Shown here piece by piece: positions 26,139 through 36,449 of a stretch of DNA of 64,000 nucleotides (positions within the stretch are counted from its first letter, which is position 1; the number at the start of each line of letters is the position of its first letter). Where the stretch lies: assembly GCA_027317105.1 (NCBI GenBank), contig DAHVFH010000035.1, positions 1 to 64,000 of the forward strand, written 5' to 3'. The stretch is from Cytophagales bacterium. Its GTDB lineage: Bacteria > Bacteroidota > Bacteroidia > Cytophagales > Cyclobacteriaceae. The position numbers and the translations under genes were made by a program. Under the pieces are notes generated by a model, which worked only from the letters and a program-made list of their open reading frames with translations, searched no databases and was not told where the DNA came from.

Positions 26139-26903
26139 ATGAAAAAGCTATCTTTTTGTTGCCTGTGGATTTTACTCTCATTTACAAGCTTTGGGTGGGG
26201 CGTTACGGGCCATCGTGCTATTGGCTTAATTGCCGATGAGCGTCTTTCTGCCAAAGCAAAAAGGAATATGGCCAAAATTTTGGGGCAACATTCCCTGGCC
26301 GAAGTGAGCACCTGGATGGACGAAATCCGATCAGACTCCACCTATAATTACACGGCTGATTGGCATTGGGCAACGATTGAAACCGGAAAGACGTACGATC
26401 AATCTCCAAAGAATCCCAAGGGTGATGTGATTGCCGCCCTGGAAAAAATAATTGCGGAGTTACAAAAACATACCCTCGACAAAAAAACAGAAGCGGAATA
26501 TCTCAAAATGCTGGTTCACCTTGTTGGCGACATCCACCAGCCTTTGCATGTGGGTTGTTGTGATGATCAGGGTGGTAACAAAGTAAAGGTGAAATGGTTT
26601 CACACTGAATCCAACCTACACCGCGTATGGGACAGCGATATGATCGATGAAACTAAATTAAGCTTTACAGAGCTTACCGGATTTCTTGCGGAACCGGACG
26701 CCACCGAATTAATGGCTTGGCAAAAAAGTTCGGTTCGTGAGTGGGCAGACGAATCGATAGGGTTACGCAAATCCGTTTACGCTTATGGTGACGGAAACTT
26801 GGGTTATAAATATTCTTACAGAAACTTTCCTGCTGTTAAACATAGAATATTGCAAGCCGGTATACGGTTAGCAGGAATACTGGATCAGATTTATGGTAAA
26901 TAA
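26139..26903 (+). CDS. S1/P1-type nuclease, secreted
   Basis: The 254-residue precursor has a signal peptide ending before W20 (SFTSFG|WGVTGHRAIG). In this family the mature protein starts with the Trp whose amino group binds zinc, and H25 corresponds to His6. The other tri-zinc ligands are visible in TWMDEIRSD, DWHWATI, HLVGDIHQPLHVG and RVWDSDMID. The enzyme cleaves single-stranded DNA and RNA and removes 3'-phosphates in the periplasm or outside. It is divergent from the RMD1 gene (92 bp) and convergent with pyrD (7 bp between stops). Confidence 0.92.
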   Translation: MKKLSFCCLWILLSFTSFGWGVTGHRAIGLIADERLSAKAKRNMAKILGQHSLAEVSTWMDEIRSDSTYNYTADWHWATIETGKTYDQSPKNPKGDVIAALEKIIAELQKHTLDKKTEAEYLKMLVHLVGDIHQPLHVGCCDDQGGNKVKVKWFHTESNLHRVWDSDMIDETKLSFTELTGFLAEPDATELMAWQKSSVREWADESIGLRKSVYAYGDGNLGYKYSYRNFPAVKHRILQAGIRLAGILDQIYGK

Positions 26904-26910
26904 ATCCTGA

Positions 26911-27939
26911 TTAATTTATCAACTCATTGCAAATTCTCTTAACGAAGCCAGGGCCACTATAAATAAACCCCGTGTAAAGCTGAACAAGATTAGCACCCGC
27001 ATTTATTTTTTCGATAGCATCTTCCGGTTGCATTATTCCTCCCACCCCAATGATCGGGTAATTCTTACCAAGCTTTGATCTCAAATAAGCAATGACTTCG
27101 GTTGATTTTTTCTTTAATGGTCTGCCGCTTAGTCCACCGTTTCCACTTCCTGAAATTACATCCATAGACGTGGAGAGCCCTTCCCGCGACACGGTGGTGT
27201 TGGTGGCTATCACTCCGTCCGTTTTGGTTTCCATCAGAATTTCAATGATGTCGTCCAGCTGAGAAAACGTGAGGTCAGGCGCAATTTTCAGCAATATTGG
27301 CTTTGGTTTTTCTTTGGCATCGCTCAAATTTCTTACCTGCCGCATTAAATTTTTAAGAGGTTCTTTTTCTTGCAATTCGCGCAAACCGGGGGTATTGGGC
27401 GAACTTACATTCACAACAAAATAATCCACGTAAGGATACAAGTCATCAAAGCAGGCTCGGTAATCGTCAACGGCTTTGTCATTCGGAGTAGTTTTATTTT
27501 TACCAATATTACCTCCTACGATAATGTCTGATTTTCTATTTTTCAATCGCTCTACCGCAGCAATTGCTCCTTCATTATTAAAGCCCATCCGGTTGATCAG
27601 CGCCTGATCATCCGGCAAACGGAATAATCTTGGCTTGTCATTTCCCGGCTGGGGCTTTGGGGTAAGCGTGCCAATTTCAATAAACCCAAAGCCGAAACAA
27701 GTCAGTTCGTCAATCAGCTTTGCGTCTTTATCAAACCCTGCCGCCAATCCAACCGGATTCTTGAATTTAACCCCAAATAATTCTCTTTCAAGTTTTGGAT
27801 GGTCAACGCTATAAAACGCCTTCAGTATTTTTTTTGCCAACGGAATTGATCCAACTACTTTTAAAAATGAAAAAGTAGCGTAATGGATTTTTTCGGGATT
27901 GAACAAGAAAAGAAAGGGGCGGATTAAAAATCGGTACAT
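26911..27939 (-). CDS. pyrD: Dihydroorotate dehydrogenase (quinone)
   Basis: The 342-residue protein is a class 2 DHODH: N-terminal helical quinone-binding region (about 1-45), then [16 protein letters not shown] (FMN), [26 protein letters not shown] with the catalytic Ser, KIAPDLTF and the C-terminal FMN-phosphate motif [27 protein letters not shown] in pieces (GVGGI and LVQLYTG). It oxidises dihydroorotate to orotate in pyrimidine synthesis and passes electrons to the quinone pool at the inner membrane. Length matches the E. coli enzyme. It stands alone, downstream of the CHAT gene but 140 bp apart. Confidence 0.95.
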   Translation of the reverse strand: MYRFLIRPFLFLFNPEKIHYATFSFLKVVGSIPLAKKILKAFYSVDHPKLERELFGVKFKNPVGLAAGFDKDAKLIDELTCFGFGFIEIGTLTPKPQPGNDKPRLFRLPDDQALINRMGFNNEGAIAAVERLKNRKSDIIVGGNIGKNKTTPNDKAVDDYRACFDDLYPYVDYFVVNVSSPNTPGLRELQEKEPLKNLMRQVRNLSDAKEKPKPILLKIAPDLTFSQLDDIIEILMETKTDGVIATNTTVSREGLSTSMDVISGSGNGGLSGRPLKKKSTEVIAYLRSKLGKNYPIIGVGGIMQPEDAIEKINAGANLVQLYTGFIYSGPGFVKRICNELIN

Positions 27940-28079
27940 TCAACGTCAAAGGTAATACCTCAATTTCATTGATGCATCACAAAAAGAATAAAAACACATG
28001 ACTCACCGCCCACCAGACGGGAGCAGGCTTACGAATGAGAAACTGTGCCTCATCGTAGACTAATGGCAGCTACTGCGTT

Positions 28080-31000
28080 TTAATCCAACCCAATCATCAT
28101 AAACGAACCCCAATAGATTGGCTCAGGGTAATCTACCCGCAACTCTATTTTTGCATCCACAAAACTCTGGCGCATATTACCTGTGGTCAGCCATTTTTTA
28201 TAAAAATTGAGTATCAACTTTTGAGTGGCCTCGTCATCCACCTTAAACATACTCATGATCAATACTTTTGCGCCTGCCACTAAGAAGGCGCGTTGCAAGC
28301 CATAAACGCCTTCACCATTTGAGATTTCTCCCAACCCGGTCTCGCAAGCACTAAGCACAACCAAATCCGTTTTATCAAGGTTGAGACTCATGGCCTCGTA
28401 AGCCGTAAGAATTCCGCTCTCTATATTATAATTGTATTTGGTCTTGTCCAGCAAGTCTCCTGCTCCTGATAAAAGCAAACCTGTTTTTAACAGCGGATTC
28501 TCCGTTAGCTGTGCTTCGCTTTGAGTCATAAGTTTGGCATCATCCTCGCTCATTGCAGGCGAATAAAAGCCATGGGTAGCAATATGAAAAATTTTCGGAC
28601 TTTCGACTTCTTTTACACGAACCTCTGTCGCCTTATTTTCCAAGTATTCTGAGGTTTCCCATCCCTTTTGTTTGAGCAACTCCTCCAGTTCGTTCACTTC
28701 CTTTTCCGTTCCCGGCAAATCCGCTATGGCGTGTCCATCCGAAGCGGCAAGGTAAAACTTCGGATTGCCAAACATCGTGGCCGTGTTAGATGCTTCCGAG
28801 CGACCTTTGAGTTTTCGTAAGTATAAATCCTTGGTGTTGCTTACAATGACAATATTAGAGTTGTCAATTACATATTTTCCATCTGGGGTAGGGATGGCTT
28901 CTAAGTTAATCAGATTATAAATTCCATCTGGAGAAAAATAAATAGTTGCGTATTGCCCGATTTCCTTTTGTATCGGTTCCCAGAAAACTTTATAAGAATA
29001 GGCATCGGGTTGCTTGGTAATAATACTGTTTCGGTAATAATGAAAGAAACGGGTCTCCATACGATGTCCCTCCGGCAGCTCAATTACTTTTGGTCTGGAT
29101 CTGTCGTTTTTCACATACATGGCAACGTAAACAATCGAGTCGGTGAAGTCATGATTAAAATACCGATACCGCACCATCTCAACAGCCACATCGTTTTTCC
29201 CCATCGATTTTTGAACATCTTCATAGGTGATTTTCTTGTTGTCAAAACTTTGACCGAACAGTTCCGATTTTTCACTTAATTCTCTCTCTAATTTTTCAAC
29301 TTCAGCACCCAATGCGGCAGGATCAATACTGTTTTGAATCAATTGCTCGCTGCTCATTGAGAGTGCGTTAGTTAAAAATTCCTTTTTCTGAACCCAGGTA
29401 TTGTATGCCTCTTTCAATTTTTCATCATAGCTATTAAGGATGCGCTCCCGTATCTTAATGGACGAGCTAAGCAACAGAGCCTTTGTTAGCAATTGATAGT
29501 TGTACACTTTACCGGCCAAATCCCGAAAATCATCCAATTGGCCAAAGGCAAGGGTGTTATAAAATTCAAAGTCACCCTTAATGGTGTTCCAGTATTTCGC
29601 CTTCTCCCGTTCGCTCAAAGCAGGAAAGTATTGCTTGATAAAAACATCATAATCGTTCAATGCTTCTTCAATATTTCGCTTCGCATGCTTATAATCTTTT
29701 TCCATATAATACACCTTGGCAAGCTTGGAAAGGATCTTTACATATTCCGGGTGCGAACGACTAAAATATTTTTCATAAATCCCTTTCGCATTATTATAGA
29801 AATCCTCCGCCTTATCATACGACTTCATCTGATAATACACATCCCCTGTAAGAGTATAAATGCTGGCAGCATTAATGTTGTTTTTACTTCCCGTCTTCGT
29901 GCGCCAAATTGACTCCGCTTGCGTAAGCGAACTGAATGCGGCACTGTATTTCTTCTGCGAAATGCTAAGAATGGCTATATTTTTTAACACCTCAGCGTAT
30001 TGAGGATTATCTTTTCCCAATCGGTTTCCGATAATGGTTTGTGCGTCCACCAGCATCTTTTCAATCGCTACGGGTTGATCGCCTTTGTAAAACTTGGTCA
30101 ATGCTAATCTGGAAATTGACTTAGCTACTTCGATATGGTTATGCCCGAATTGCTTCTCCTGGTTCGCTAGCGCCTTTTGATAATTTTCTTCGGCTCCGTC
30201 ATAATCCCCTATAATATTATCAAGGTCACCCAACAACAAATAGACCGCTGCGGTCTTTGTGGATTCTTCACCGTAAACGCTTAACGCAATCTGTTTAGCG
30301 CGTGCAGCGATTTTATTCGCGTTGGTATAATCCCCTTTAGCCAAAGACAATTTGCCCAAGTTTACCAACGGCTCAATTAAACGGGAAGAGTTCGGGCCGT
30401 AAGTTTTTTCATAGTCTTCCATTAGCTTATCAAGCAAATCTTCAGTATCCGAATATCGGCCAAGCTGAATAAATAAACTGGCTAGCTCACGGGCAGTGCT
30501 CGCCTCATCAACACCTATTATCCGATTGGCTCTGGAAATAATCTTGTAGGCTCGATCAAGGTTGTCCTCCGCATCGTCAAACAAACCCTTTATCCCAAAA
30601 AGGGTAGCCTGTGCTTCAATAGCTTCCACTAGAAATCCTTTTTTGTCTTCGTCCTTTCTAAAGGTTTCCAAAATTTTTAAGGAGGCCGTAAGGTTTTCAT
30701 CCGCTAACTCATATTGCCCTAATTTTATTTGTAGTTTGGCTATGTTGGTAAGCTCAACGCCATAGAGGTAATCGGCATTATCATATTTTACGCGGGCAGC
30801 ATTTTTTGCCTTGTCAAGTGTTGCCGCAGCCTTATCGTAATGGTCGGTAAGCTCGTAATAGTTAGCAAGATGATTTAAGATGTCCAACACATCATTATGG
30901 CGGATACTGATTTCTCTTTCCACAATATTGGTGAAACTTTCTTCATATATCTTACCAGCCTCGGCCACCTTGTTGGTATAATCAAGATAAAAATTAGCCA

Positions 31001-32300
31001 ATTTTATCTTTTCGAGATGAGTTAAGGGAGCCTCCTTCCCGTACAAATCAGCTTTAATATCAATAATATCGGTTAAATATTTTTCTGCACTGATATAGTT
31101 CTTTTTATAACCTGCAAGTCCATGAAGGAACACGAGCACATTGGCCGTCACAATATTATTGTGGGGTAGTTCATGCGTTTCAAGTAACATTTTGTTGGCA
31201 CTGGATTCGAGGTTCTTTGTTTTGTCTCTATCCAACTTCGCATCAAATTCCAAGGCTTTCAACCGAGCTGCGTATGCGGTGCCCTTGTAGTGGCTGTTGA
31301 CCATCTTCTCAAATTCCAGTTTTGTGTTATTATATCGCGATGTAGCATCTTGCGCTAATAGTCGCTTGAGGTATCGTTCATAAATAGAAATAGCCAGGTA
31401 ATGTGTGTTTTTATGTGATGACCTAAGGTTATTTAATGCATCATCATAGCCAGTGCCCCGAGGGAAATTGCGATCCAGTTCCAGCCCGTTCTCAACAATT
31501 AGGTTGGAGTGATAGAATTGATTTTTGGCAAAAGCAAAATCACTTTTTCCAAGGTTTTTATCAATCCAACGTGCCGCAAAAGTAAAGGCCGAATCGGCAC
31601 TGTTGAAATTGCCCTGATTGCGAAATGCATTGGCCAAGTCTGTCATCCATCGAGCATACGCTTGGTAGCGGACTTTTAATTCATCACTTGGAATCCGGTG
31701 CGTGCCTAAATTTCCTTTATCGTCAACATAGGTTTCTTGCTTTACTGCGCGGCCAGCCAGGTATTTTTCCTGATCGCGCAATGCTCCAATTGCTTCATTG
31801 TAATAGCCCTCCCCCGTAAGCGCCTCCGCGTTCAACAGACTCCATCGAGCTTTTAGCGGCTCAGTCATAAATGTTCCAACATCCAAGATGTTTTTCGCAC
31901 GATCAAGATATTCATGCGCCACGCGGAAAGAACCATTGAGAATATAGAGCTCGGCAATGTCCGTTAATAACTGACCGTGCTTTAGCGAGTTCTCTTTATT
32001 ATTGACAATGCTTGATGCTATTGCCGATTCAACATTTTTTTCAAAATCTTTTATTTTCCCTGACGCGAGAAGATATTTTGCATTCAACAAATAGTAGACA
32101 GGGGTGTAAGGGTTTTCATTGCCCAATTTCTTAAAGGCCTTCCGTTTAAGCTTCTCCAACTTAGCGGTAGCCTTTTTATAGTCACCCGTCTCATAGTAAA
32201 TCTCTGCAGCGTTCACCAATTTATCGTATTTGGCTTGGCCTACTGCGATGCTTCCGACAAAAAGCAAGCATAGGAATGGGAAGAGTTTAAAGGTTTTCAT
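28080..32300 (-). CDS. Exported TPR protein with CHAT peptidase domain
   Basis: I start at ATG 32300, which gives 1406 residues with a signal peptide (MKTFKLFPFLCLLFVGSIAVG); the frame is open 21 codons further up but that extension buries the signal. About 20 tetratricopeptide repeats fill roughly 30-950 (for example AEENYQKALANQEKQFGHNH, AEDFYNNAKGIYEKYF), followed by a helical linker and a caspase-like CHAT domain (about 1080-1406). The dyad is H1243 in FHIATHGFYSP and C1319 in LSACETGLG, with GVYGLQRAFLVAGAKVLI after it. Export is unusual compared with cytosolic CHAT proteases such as those in CRISPR or gasdermin systems. Function is unknown; periplasmic proteolysis triggered by TPR-bound ligands is inference. 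Confidence 0.9.
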   Translation of the reverse strand: MKTFKLFPFLCLLFVGSIAVGQAKYDKLVNAAEIYYETGDYKKATAKLEKLKRKAFKKLGNENPYTPVYYLLNAKYLLASGKIKDFEKNVESAIASSIVNNKENSLKHGQLLTDIAELYILNGSFRVAHEYLDRAKNILDVGTFMTEPLKARWSLLNAEALTGEGYYNEAIGALRDQEKYLAGRAVKQETYVDDKGNLGTHRIPSDELKVRYQAYARWMTDLANAFRNQGNFNSADSAFTFAARWIDKNLGKSDFAFAKNQFYHSNLIVENGLELDRNFPRGTGYDDALNNLRSSHKNTHYLAISIYERYLKRLLAQDATSRYNNTKLEFEKMVNSHYKGTAYAARLKALEFDAKLDRDKTKNLESSANKMLLETHELPHNNIVTANVLVFLHGLAGYKKNYISAEKYLTDIIDIKADLYGKEAPLTHLEKIKLANFYLDYTNKVAEAGKIYEESFTNIVEREISIRHNDVLDILNHLANYYELTDHYDKAAATLDKAKNAARVKYDNADYLYGVELTNIAKLQIKLGQYELADENLTASLKILETFRKDEDKKGFLVEAIEAQATLFGIKGLFDDAEDNLDRAYKIISRANRIIGVDEASTARELASLFIQLGRYSDTEDLLDKLMEDYEKTYGPNSSRLIEPLVNLGKLSLAKGDYTNANKIAARAKQIALSVYGEESTKTAAVYLLLGDLDNIIGDYDGAEENYQKALANQEKQFGHNHIEVAKSISRLALTKFYKGDQPVAIEKMLVDAQTIIGNRLGKDNPQYAEVLKNIAILSISQKKYSAAFSSLTQAESIWRTKTGSKNNINAASIYTLTGDVYYQMKSYDKAEDFYNNAKGIYEKYFSRSHPEYVKILSKLAKVYYMEKDYKHAKRNIEEALNDYDVFIKQYFPALSEREKAKYWNTIKGDFEFYNTLAFGQLDDFRDLAGKVYNYQLLTKALLLSSSIKIRERILNSYDEKLKEAYNTWVQKKEFLTNALSMSSEQLIQNSIDPAALGAEVEKLERELSEKSELFGQSFDNKKITYEDVQKSMGKNDVAVEMVRYRYFNHDFTDSIVYVAMYVKNDRSRPKVIELPEGHRMETRFFHYYRNSIITKQPDAYSYKVFWEPIQKEIGQYATIYFSPDGIYNLINLEAIPTPDGKYVIDNSNIVIVSNTKDLYLRKLKGRSEASNTATMFGNPKFYLAASDGHAIADLPGTEKEVNELEELLKQKGWETSEYLENKATEVRVKEVESPKIFHIATHGFYSPAMSEDDAKLMTQSEAQLTENPLLKTGLLLSGAGDLLDKTKYNYNIESGILTAYEAMSLNLDKTDLVVLSACETGLGEISNGEGVYGLQRAFLVAGAKVLIMSMFKVDDEATQKLILNFYKKWLTTGNMRQSFVDAKIELRVDYPEPIYWGSFMMIGLD

Positions 32301-32530
32301 GTGTATTGATTTTAAATTTAACGATGAAATGACGCTGATTCGCCACATTGAAGCTATCTTCAAAACTTTCCGTTCATCGAGGATTGTTCGCTTTCGAAAT
32401 TAATAAATTTTTCTGTTACCAAGGCATCGTTTGGCATTTTTAAGCCCAATCAAAACAAGTTCGGATTAAGCAATGGAAAGTCAATTTTGTTAAACGAGCA
32501 CGGTTTAATTCAGCATTTCACTTCCTGAAA

Positions 32531-33415
32531 TTATTTGTTCAACCTTAAATTAAAACCGACATAAGGCAAGAGGATTACCGTAGATCCCGATCCTGAAGTT
32601 GGTGAAAATAATCCCAAATCAAAGGCGTGCATTTTTCTATTCAATCGCAATCCAATTGAAAGCAAACCAAAATTGCTTTTATCAGAATAACTGCCAAGAA
32701 AAATATTATTCTGTGAGATCAGACTCAATTTTGGGCCTATTTTTTTTACAAATCCAATCGTTGCTATATTTCCTTGATCCGAATTATTGGAAGAAAGAAA
32801 AGCGCCAATTCCAATTGTAAAATTGTTTTGTGCATCTCCATGAGTAACAATTGCCTGGAAAAAACCCAGCTTGTCAGGGTTGTTGCCTTTAATGAAAATA
32901 TACTGGGCATTTACTGCAAACTTTGTTCTGCTCTCCGGGTTTAGAGTAATCTTTATCATTGGAGAAACCAATGCTGAGGGAACAAAAGTTAAAAAAGAAA
33001 TCCCCACGCTAACGTGCTTGGTAAGGCCATATGTAAAATTATTAAAGAAAAGAAGCTGGTTGCTGTAAAACCATTTTTTCTTTTCCGCAGCTATCGCAGT
33101 GGGGAAAAAGAAATATCGAATTCCAAATAAATTATCGTTAGCTACTTTCTGTTTTTCAATTTTTTCTCTTTGATCAAGTCGAACCATGCTTACAACTTGG
33201 GTATTGTATATTTTTATATTACCAATGTTCGATGTTTCTACCCGGTAAAAATCCCCATTCTGCTCAACTATTTTACCAGTTATTCTTGTGCCATCCCTTA
33301 GGGTAAACTCAAATTCAACTTTGGTGGTATCTTGAAAGGTAGTTTGCTTGGTCTCCTGAGCAAGTCCCAATGTTACCAGAAAAAAGACCAAGAAACCCAA
33401 GAGCAAATATTTCAT
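32531..33415 (-). CDS. Hypothetical exported protein, probable outer-membrane beta-barrel
   Basis: The 294-residue product has a signal peptide (MKYLLLGFLVFFLVTLGLAQ), then a domain of about 60 residues with VEFTLRDGTRITGKIVEQNGDFYRVETSNIG parts such as TRITGKIVE, and from about 95 on alternating hydrophobic strands (LLFFNNFTYGLTKHVSVGISF, LSIGLRLNRKMHAFDLGLF cut to LSIGLRL) ending in aromatic/hydrophobic LPYVGFNLRLNK. That suggests a small outer-membrane barrel preceded by an SH3-like domain. No known family comes to mind. It is upstream of recA by 220 bp and on the same strand. Confidence 0.75.
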   Translation of the reverse strand: MKYLLLGFLVFFLVTLGLAQETKQTTFQDTTKVEFEFTLRDGTRITGKIVEQNGDFYRVETSNIGNIKIYNTQVVSMVRLDQREKIEKQKVANDNLFGIRYFFFPTAIAAEKKKWFYSNQLLFFNNFTYGLTKHVSVGISFLTFVPSALVSPMIKITLNPESRTKFAVNAQYIFIKGNNPDKLGFFQAIVTHGDAQNNFTIGIGAFLSSNNSDQGNIATIGFVKKIGPKLSLISQNNIFLGSYSDKSNFGLLSIGLRLNRKMHAFDLGLFSPTSGSGSTVILLPYVGFNLRLNK

Positions 33416-33576
33416 CCCTTTATTATATATATGTCAAATCCAGGTTTAGAATCATGAACTTACCCAAAGCTGGTCATTTCCATCAATTTAATTTGTGGGT
33501 AATAAGGTAAGGATGACAATCCACAGAAATTAGTTCTATCTTTTTCCAAAATGCCTTTAAGTTATTTCGATTAGAC

Positions 33577-33604
33577 AAAAAAGGTGTCCGTTAAACGAAC
33601 ACCT
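33577..33604 (-). terminator. Rho-independent terminator of recA
   Basis: Reading leftward, AGGTGTTCGTT and AACGGACACCT form an almost perfect 11-base inverted repeat (33582-33592 with 33594-33604) followed by five or more T residues. It lies 33 bp past the recA stop and in the right orientation. Confidence 0.75.
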
Positions 33605-33636
33605 CATCTTGAGCCGAGTAATTAATTAAAAAGCCA

Positions 33637-34692
33637 TCATTCCTCAACTTTCTCTTTTCCTTTCTTTTCTTCTTTCCCCTTCTTGTCCTCTCCGCCAACG
33701 GCCAATTTTTCTTTAATTTTATTCTCCAACTCCTCCATCAATTCTGGGTTATCCTCAATGAGCTGTTTTACAGAATCTCTCCCCTGCCCCAGCTTATTGC
33801 CACTGTAAGAAAACCATGAGCCCGACTTTTGGATCACATCCAACTCCACGCCAATGTCAACAATTTCACCCGATTTAGAAATTCCGCGGCCGTACATAAT
33901 GTCAAACTCTACCACTTTGAAAGGTGGCGCAACTTTATTTTTTACCACCTTCACCTTTACCCGGTTGCCTGTAATGTCGTCTGAACTTTCTTTAATCTGG
34001 CCAATCCTCCGGATGTCAAGCCTAACGGAAGCATAAAACTTTAAGGCATTACCACCAGTAGTCGTTTCTGGGTTTCCGAACACAATCCCTATTTTTTCCC
34101 GAAGCTGATTGATAAACACACACGCACATCCTGTTTTGCTAATTGTTCCCGTAAGCTTTCGTAGCGCTTGTGACATCAGTCGCGCTTGCAATCCCATTTT
34201 GCTTTCGCCCATTTCACCCTCCAACTCTGCCTTAGGAACAAGAGCCGCGACTGAATCGATGACAATAATATCAATGGCACCAGAACGAATTAAATGCTCA
34301 GCAATCTCCAGGGCTTGTTCACCGTTGTCAGGCTGAGAGATCAGCAAATTCTCAGTGTCAATACCCAACTTCTCTGCATAGGATTTATCAAAGGCATGCT
34401 CGGCATCGATAAAAGCTGCAAGGCCACCCTTCTTTTGGGCTTGCGCGATACAATGCATGGTGAGCGTTGTTTTCCCCGAAGATTCAGGCCCATAGATTTC
34501 AGTTACCCGACCGCGCGGAATGCCACCTATACCCAACGCAATATCAAGGCCTAGCGAGCCAGTAGAGATGGATGGAACATCCATCACCTTTTCATCACTC
34601 AGCTTCATTACGGTGCCTTTACCATAGGTCTTTTCAAGTTTATCAATGGTCAGTTGGAGTGCCTTTAGTTTTTCTTTTGCGTCTGGATTCAT
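33637..34692 (-). CDS. recA: Recombinase RecA
   Basis: The 351-residue protein has all RecA landmarks: Walker [12 protein letters not shown], catalytic Glu region [11 protein letters not shown], Walker [25 protein letters not shown] in parts ([10 protein letters not shown]), loop L1 around [20 protein letters not shown] in part, L2 [20 protein letters not shown] in part, and an acidic/lysine-rich C-terminal tail ([19 protein letters not shown]). It forms filaments on single-stranded DNA and drives strand exchange and the SOS response. Its tail has alternating K and E, richer in Lys than usual. No recX follows. A divergent histone-like gene lies 248 bp upstream. Confidence 0.97.
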   Translation of the reverse strand: MNPDAKEKLKALQLTIDKLEKTYGKGTVMKLSDEKVMDVPSISTGSLGLDIALGIGGIPRGRVTEIYGPESSGKTTLTMHCIAQAQKKGGLAAFIDAEHAFDKSYAEKLGIDTENLLISQPDNGEQALEIAEHLIRSGAIDIIVIDSVAALVPKAELEGEMGESKMGLQARLMSQALRKLTGTISKTGCACVFINQLREKIGIVFGNPETTTGGNALKFYASVRLDIRRIGQIKESSDDITGNRVKVKVVKNKVAPPFKVVEFDIMYGRGISKSGEIVDIGVELDVIQKSGSWFSYSGNKLGQGRDSVKQLIEDNPELMEELENKIKEKLAVGGEDKKGKEEKKGKEKVEE

Positions 34693-34940
34693 AGTGATTT
34701 TATAGTTACATTTTAAATGCTAAATTATTTAGTATTTTGCTAAAAACAAAATTGAAGACTCATTTTTTTATTTTAATCCGCCTATACTTGGCGACTCTTT
34801 AGGGATGGCCATATTGTTAATCTTCAAAAAAAAACTTCAATAGATGTCATTACATGCAAACTCTTTAATTAAATTTCAGAGGATTTTAAGAATCCGAATA
34901 AACCTTATTACTCCAAAAAAAATCTAAACCCTCTTACACC

Positions 34941-35234
34941 ATGGCAAAGAAAGCAAAAAAAGCAGCCAAGAAAGGAAAAGCAAAAGCAAAAAAAGCGGTG
35001 AAGAAAGCCGCAAAGAAGAAAGTTGTTAAAAAAGCTGTCAAGAAAGCAAAAAAAGCGGCAAAGAGACCTGTTGCAAAGAAAAAACCAGCAGCAAAGAAAA
35101 AGACCGTTAGCAAGAAAAAACCAGCTGCGAAAAAGCCTGCCCCTAAAGTGACCGAGTCGGTTGCGCCTGCACCAATGCCCGCTCCGGAACCAATGCCCAT
35201 GCCAACAAATGAAAACCCAACTGGGAGCATGTGA
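34941..35234 (+). CDS. Histone H1-like Lys/Ala-rich protein
   Basis: This 97-residue protein consists of repeated K/A motifs (AKKAKKAAKKGKAKAKKA and similar) up to residue about 72 and a proline-rich tail with PAPMPAPEPMPMPTNE. It matches the eukaryotic H1 C-terminal-like, chromatin-binding proteins known in several bacterial phyla and is expected to bind DNA non-specifically through lysines. The tail is acidic/proline-rich and is unusual for HU-like proteins. The gene stands alone with its own terminator (35253-35284). The opposite strand is open as well because of the codon pattern; that frame is not a gene. Confidence 0.85.
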   Translation: MAKKAKKAAKKGKAKAKKAVKKAAKKKVVKKAVKKAKKAAKRPVAKKKPAAKKKTVSKKKPAAKKPAPKVTESVAPAPMPAPEPMPMPTNENPTGSM

Positions 35235-35252
35235 GGAAAATAATTGCAGAGG

Positions 35253-35284
35253 AAAAAAGCGATGAAAAACCATCGCTTTTTTTA
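35253..35284 (+). terminator. Terminator of histone-like gene
   Basis: A stem AAAAAGCGATG/CATCGCTTTTT with a six-base loop (35254-35281) ends in seven T residues. It follows the H1-like stop by about 20 bp. Confidence 0.8.
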
Positions 35285-35463
35285 TGCCTAAAAATTTATG
35301 CCCCTTAAATCCTGGCAATATGGAGTTCAAGTCGTCTAAAACTATTTAGTTTATGTAACTTACACCTTTTGCGAATTATACTTACGCGCTGTACCTGCCC
35401 CATAAGGTTATCAGGTATTTTTCAGCTCGCTAAATCAATTTCTGAACCAAATTTTATATTATT

Positions 35464-36279
35464 ATGAACAACCGCAAACTTCCCTTTATCATCTTTGGCA
35501 TAGTCGCCTTCATCATCGTGCTCACGCTCTCTTCCAGCTTATGGTTTACCATTGAAGCGACCGACCGGGCAATAATATTTTACCCTTTCGGAAAAGGCCT
35601 CGATAAAGACAATGTCATCGGACCAGGAACCCACATGAAAGCCCCCTGGAACGATGTCTACACCTATAAAGTGAATGAAATGTCTTCTGAAGAGAACATG
35701 GATGTGCTGGACAAAAATGGCCTCTCCATCCATGTGGATGTAACTGTTCGGTTTTATCCAGTACCTAATAAGATCGGATTCATCCATGAGCAATTCACAA
35801 AAGATTATGTTAATGTACTGGTCATTCCCGAGGTTCGCTCAACAGTGCGCCAGGTGATGGGACGGTATACGGCTGAGGAAATTTATTCCACAAAAAGAGC
35901 TGAGGTGGAAGAGGCCATTAAAACCGAAACGGAAAAAATACTTATCAAAAACAATGTAAACGCCACCGCGGTATTAATCCGTTCGATCGCGCTGCCCGAA
36001 CAGATCAAACAGGCCATCGAAAACAAACTTCAACAAGAGCAAGAGTCGCTCGCCTACCAATTCCGCCTGACCAAGGAACAAGCCGAAGCAGAGCGCAAAC
36101 GAATTGCCGCAGAAGGTGAATCAAGGGCTAACAACATCATAAACAACAGTTTGTCAGACAAATTGTTGAAAATGAGGGGCATCGAGGCAACCCTTGAACT
36201 TTCTAAGTCACCTAACACCAAGATCATTGTAATTGGCTCTGGCAAAGACGGAATGCCCTTGATCTTAGGAAATAATTAA
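35464..36279 (+). CDS. Prohibitin-like SPFH-domain protein
   Basis: The 271-residue protein has an N-terminal membrane helix (about 8-26, FIIFGIVAFIIVLTLSSS) and an SPFH/PHB domain (about 27-200): AIIFYPFGKGLDKDNVIGPG, VTVRFYPVPNKIG, IPEVRSTVRQVMGRYTAEEIYSTKR in parts, LIRSIALPEQIKQAI, followed by a charged coiled-coil (about 185-225). Prohibitin-like proteins form large rings at the membrane and act with FtsH-type proteases or in membrane organisation. The helix topology puts the domain in the periplasm. The gene appears monocistronic, with citrate synthase 170 bp downstream. Confidence 0.88.
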   Translation: MNNRKLPFIIFGIVAFIIVLTLSSSLWFTIEATDRAIIFYPFGKGLDKDNVIGPGTHMKAPWNDVYTYKVNEMSSEENMDVLDKNGLSIHVDVTVRFYPVPNKIGFIHEQFTKDYVNVLVIPEVRSTVRQVMGRYTAEEIYSTKRAEVEEAIKTETEKILIKNNVNATAVLIRSIALPEQIKQAIENKLQQEQESLAYQFRLTKEQAEAERKRIAAEGESRANNIINNSLSDKLLKMRGIEATLELSKSPNTKIIVIGSGKDGMPLILGNN

Positions 36280-36449
36280 GCCGCTACAAGCAAGGAATTA
36301 TTTCGTTTTAGGATTCGTTGAACTGCGGATTGGTAAACCAAATTATCAATTTAAAAAAAAACAAAAAGAATAATCCGAAATTATGTCAGAGGGTTGTTTC
36401 TTAGCCTGCTACCATTTACCTTTAAAACGAAAGTTTAAAATTCAATTTT

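Noticed and set aside
26047..26181. Extension of the RMD1-like frame to 26181
   Set aside because: It would overlap the 5' end of the divergent S1/P1 nuclease gene and adds residues unlike the family; ATG 26046 gives the normal N-terminus.
27940..28079. Possible tRNA or terminator after the CHAT gene
   Set aside because: The GC-rich part (about 28000-28025) does not fold into a cloverleaf or a terminator stem by eye.
32301..32363. Upstream start of the CHAT gene at 32363
   Set aside because: It would place 21 residues before a good signal peptide; the start at 32300 is preferred.
34908..35330. Long antisense frames over the H1-like gene encoding Phe/Gly-rich products
   Set aside because: They arise from the Lys/Ala codon pattern (AAA, AAG, GCN) read on the other strand. 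The composition is implausible and the plus-strand protein is a known type with its own terminator.
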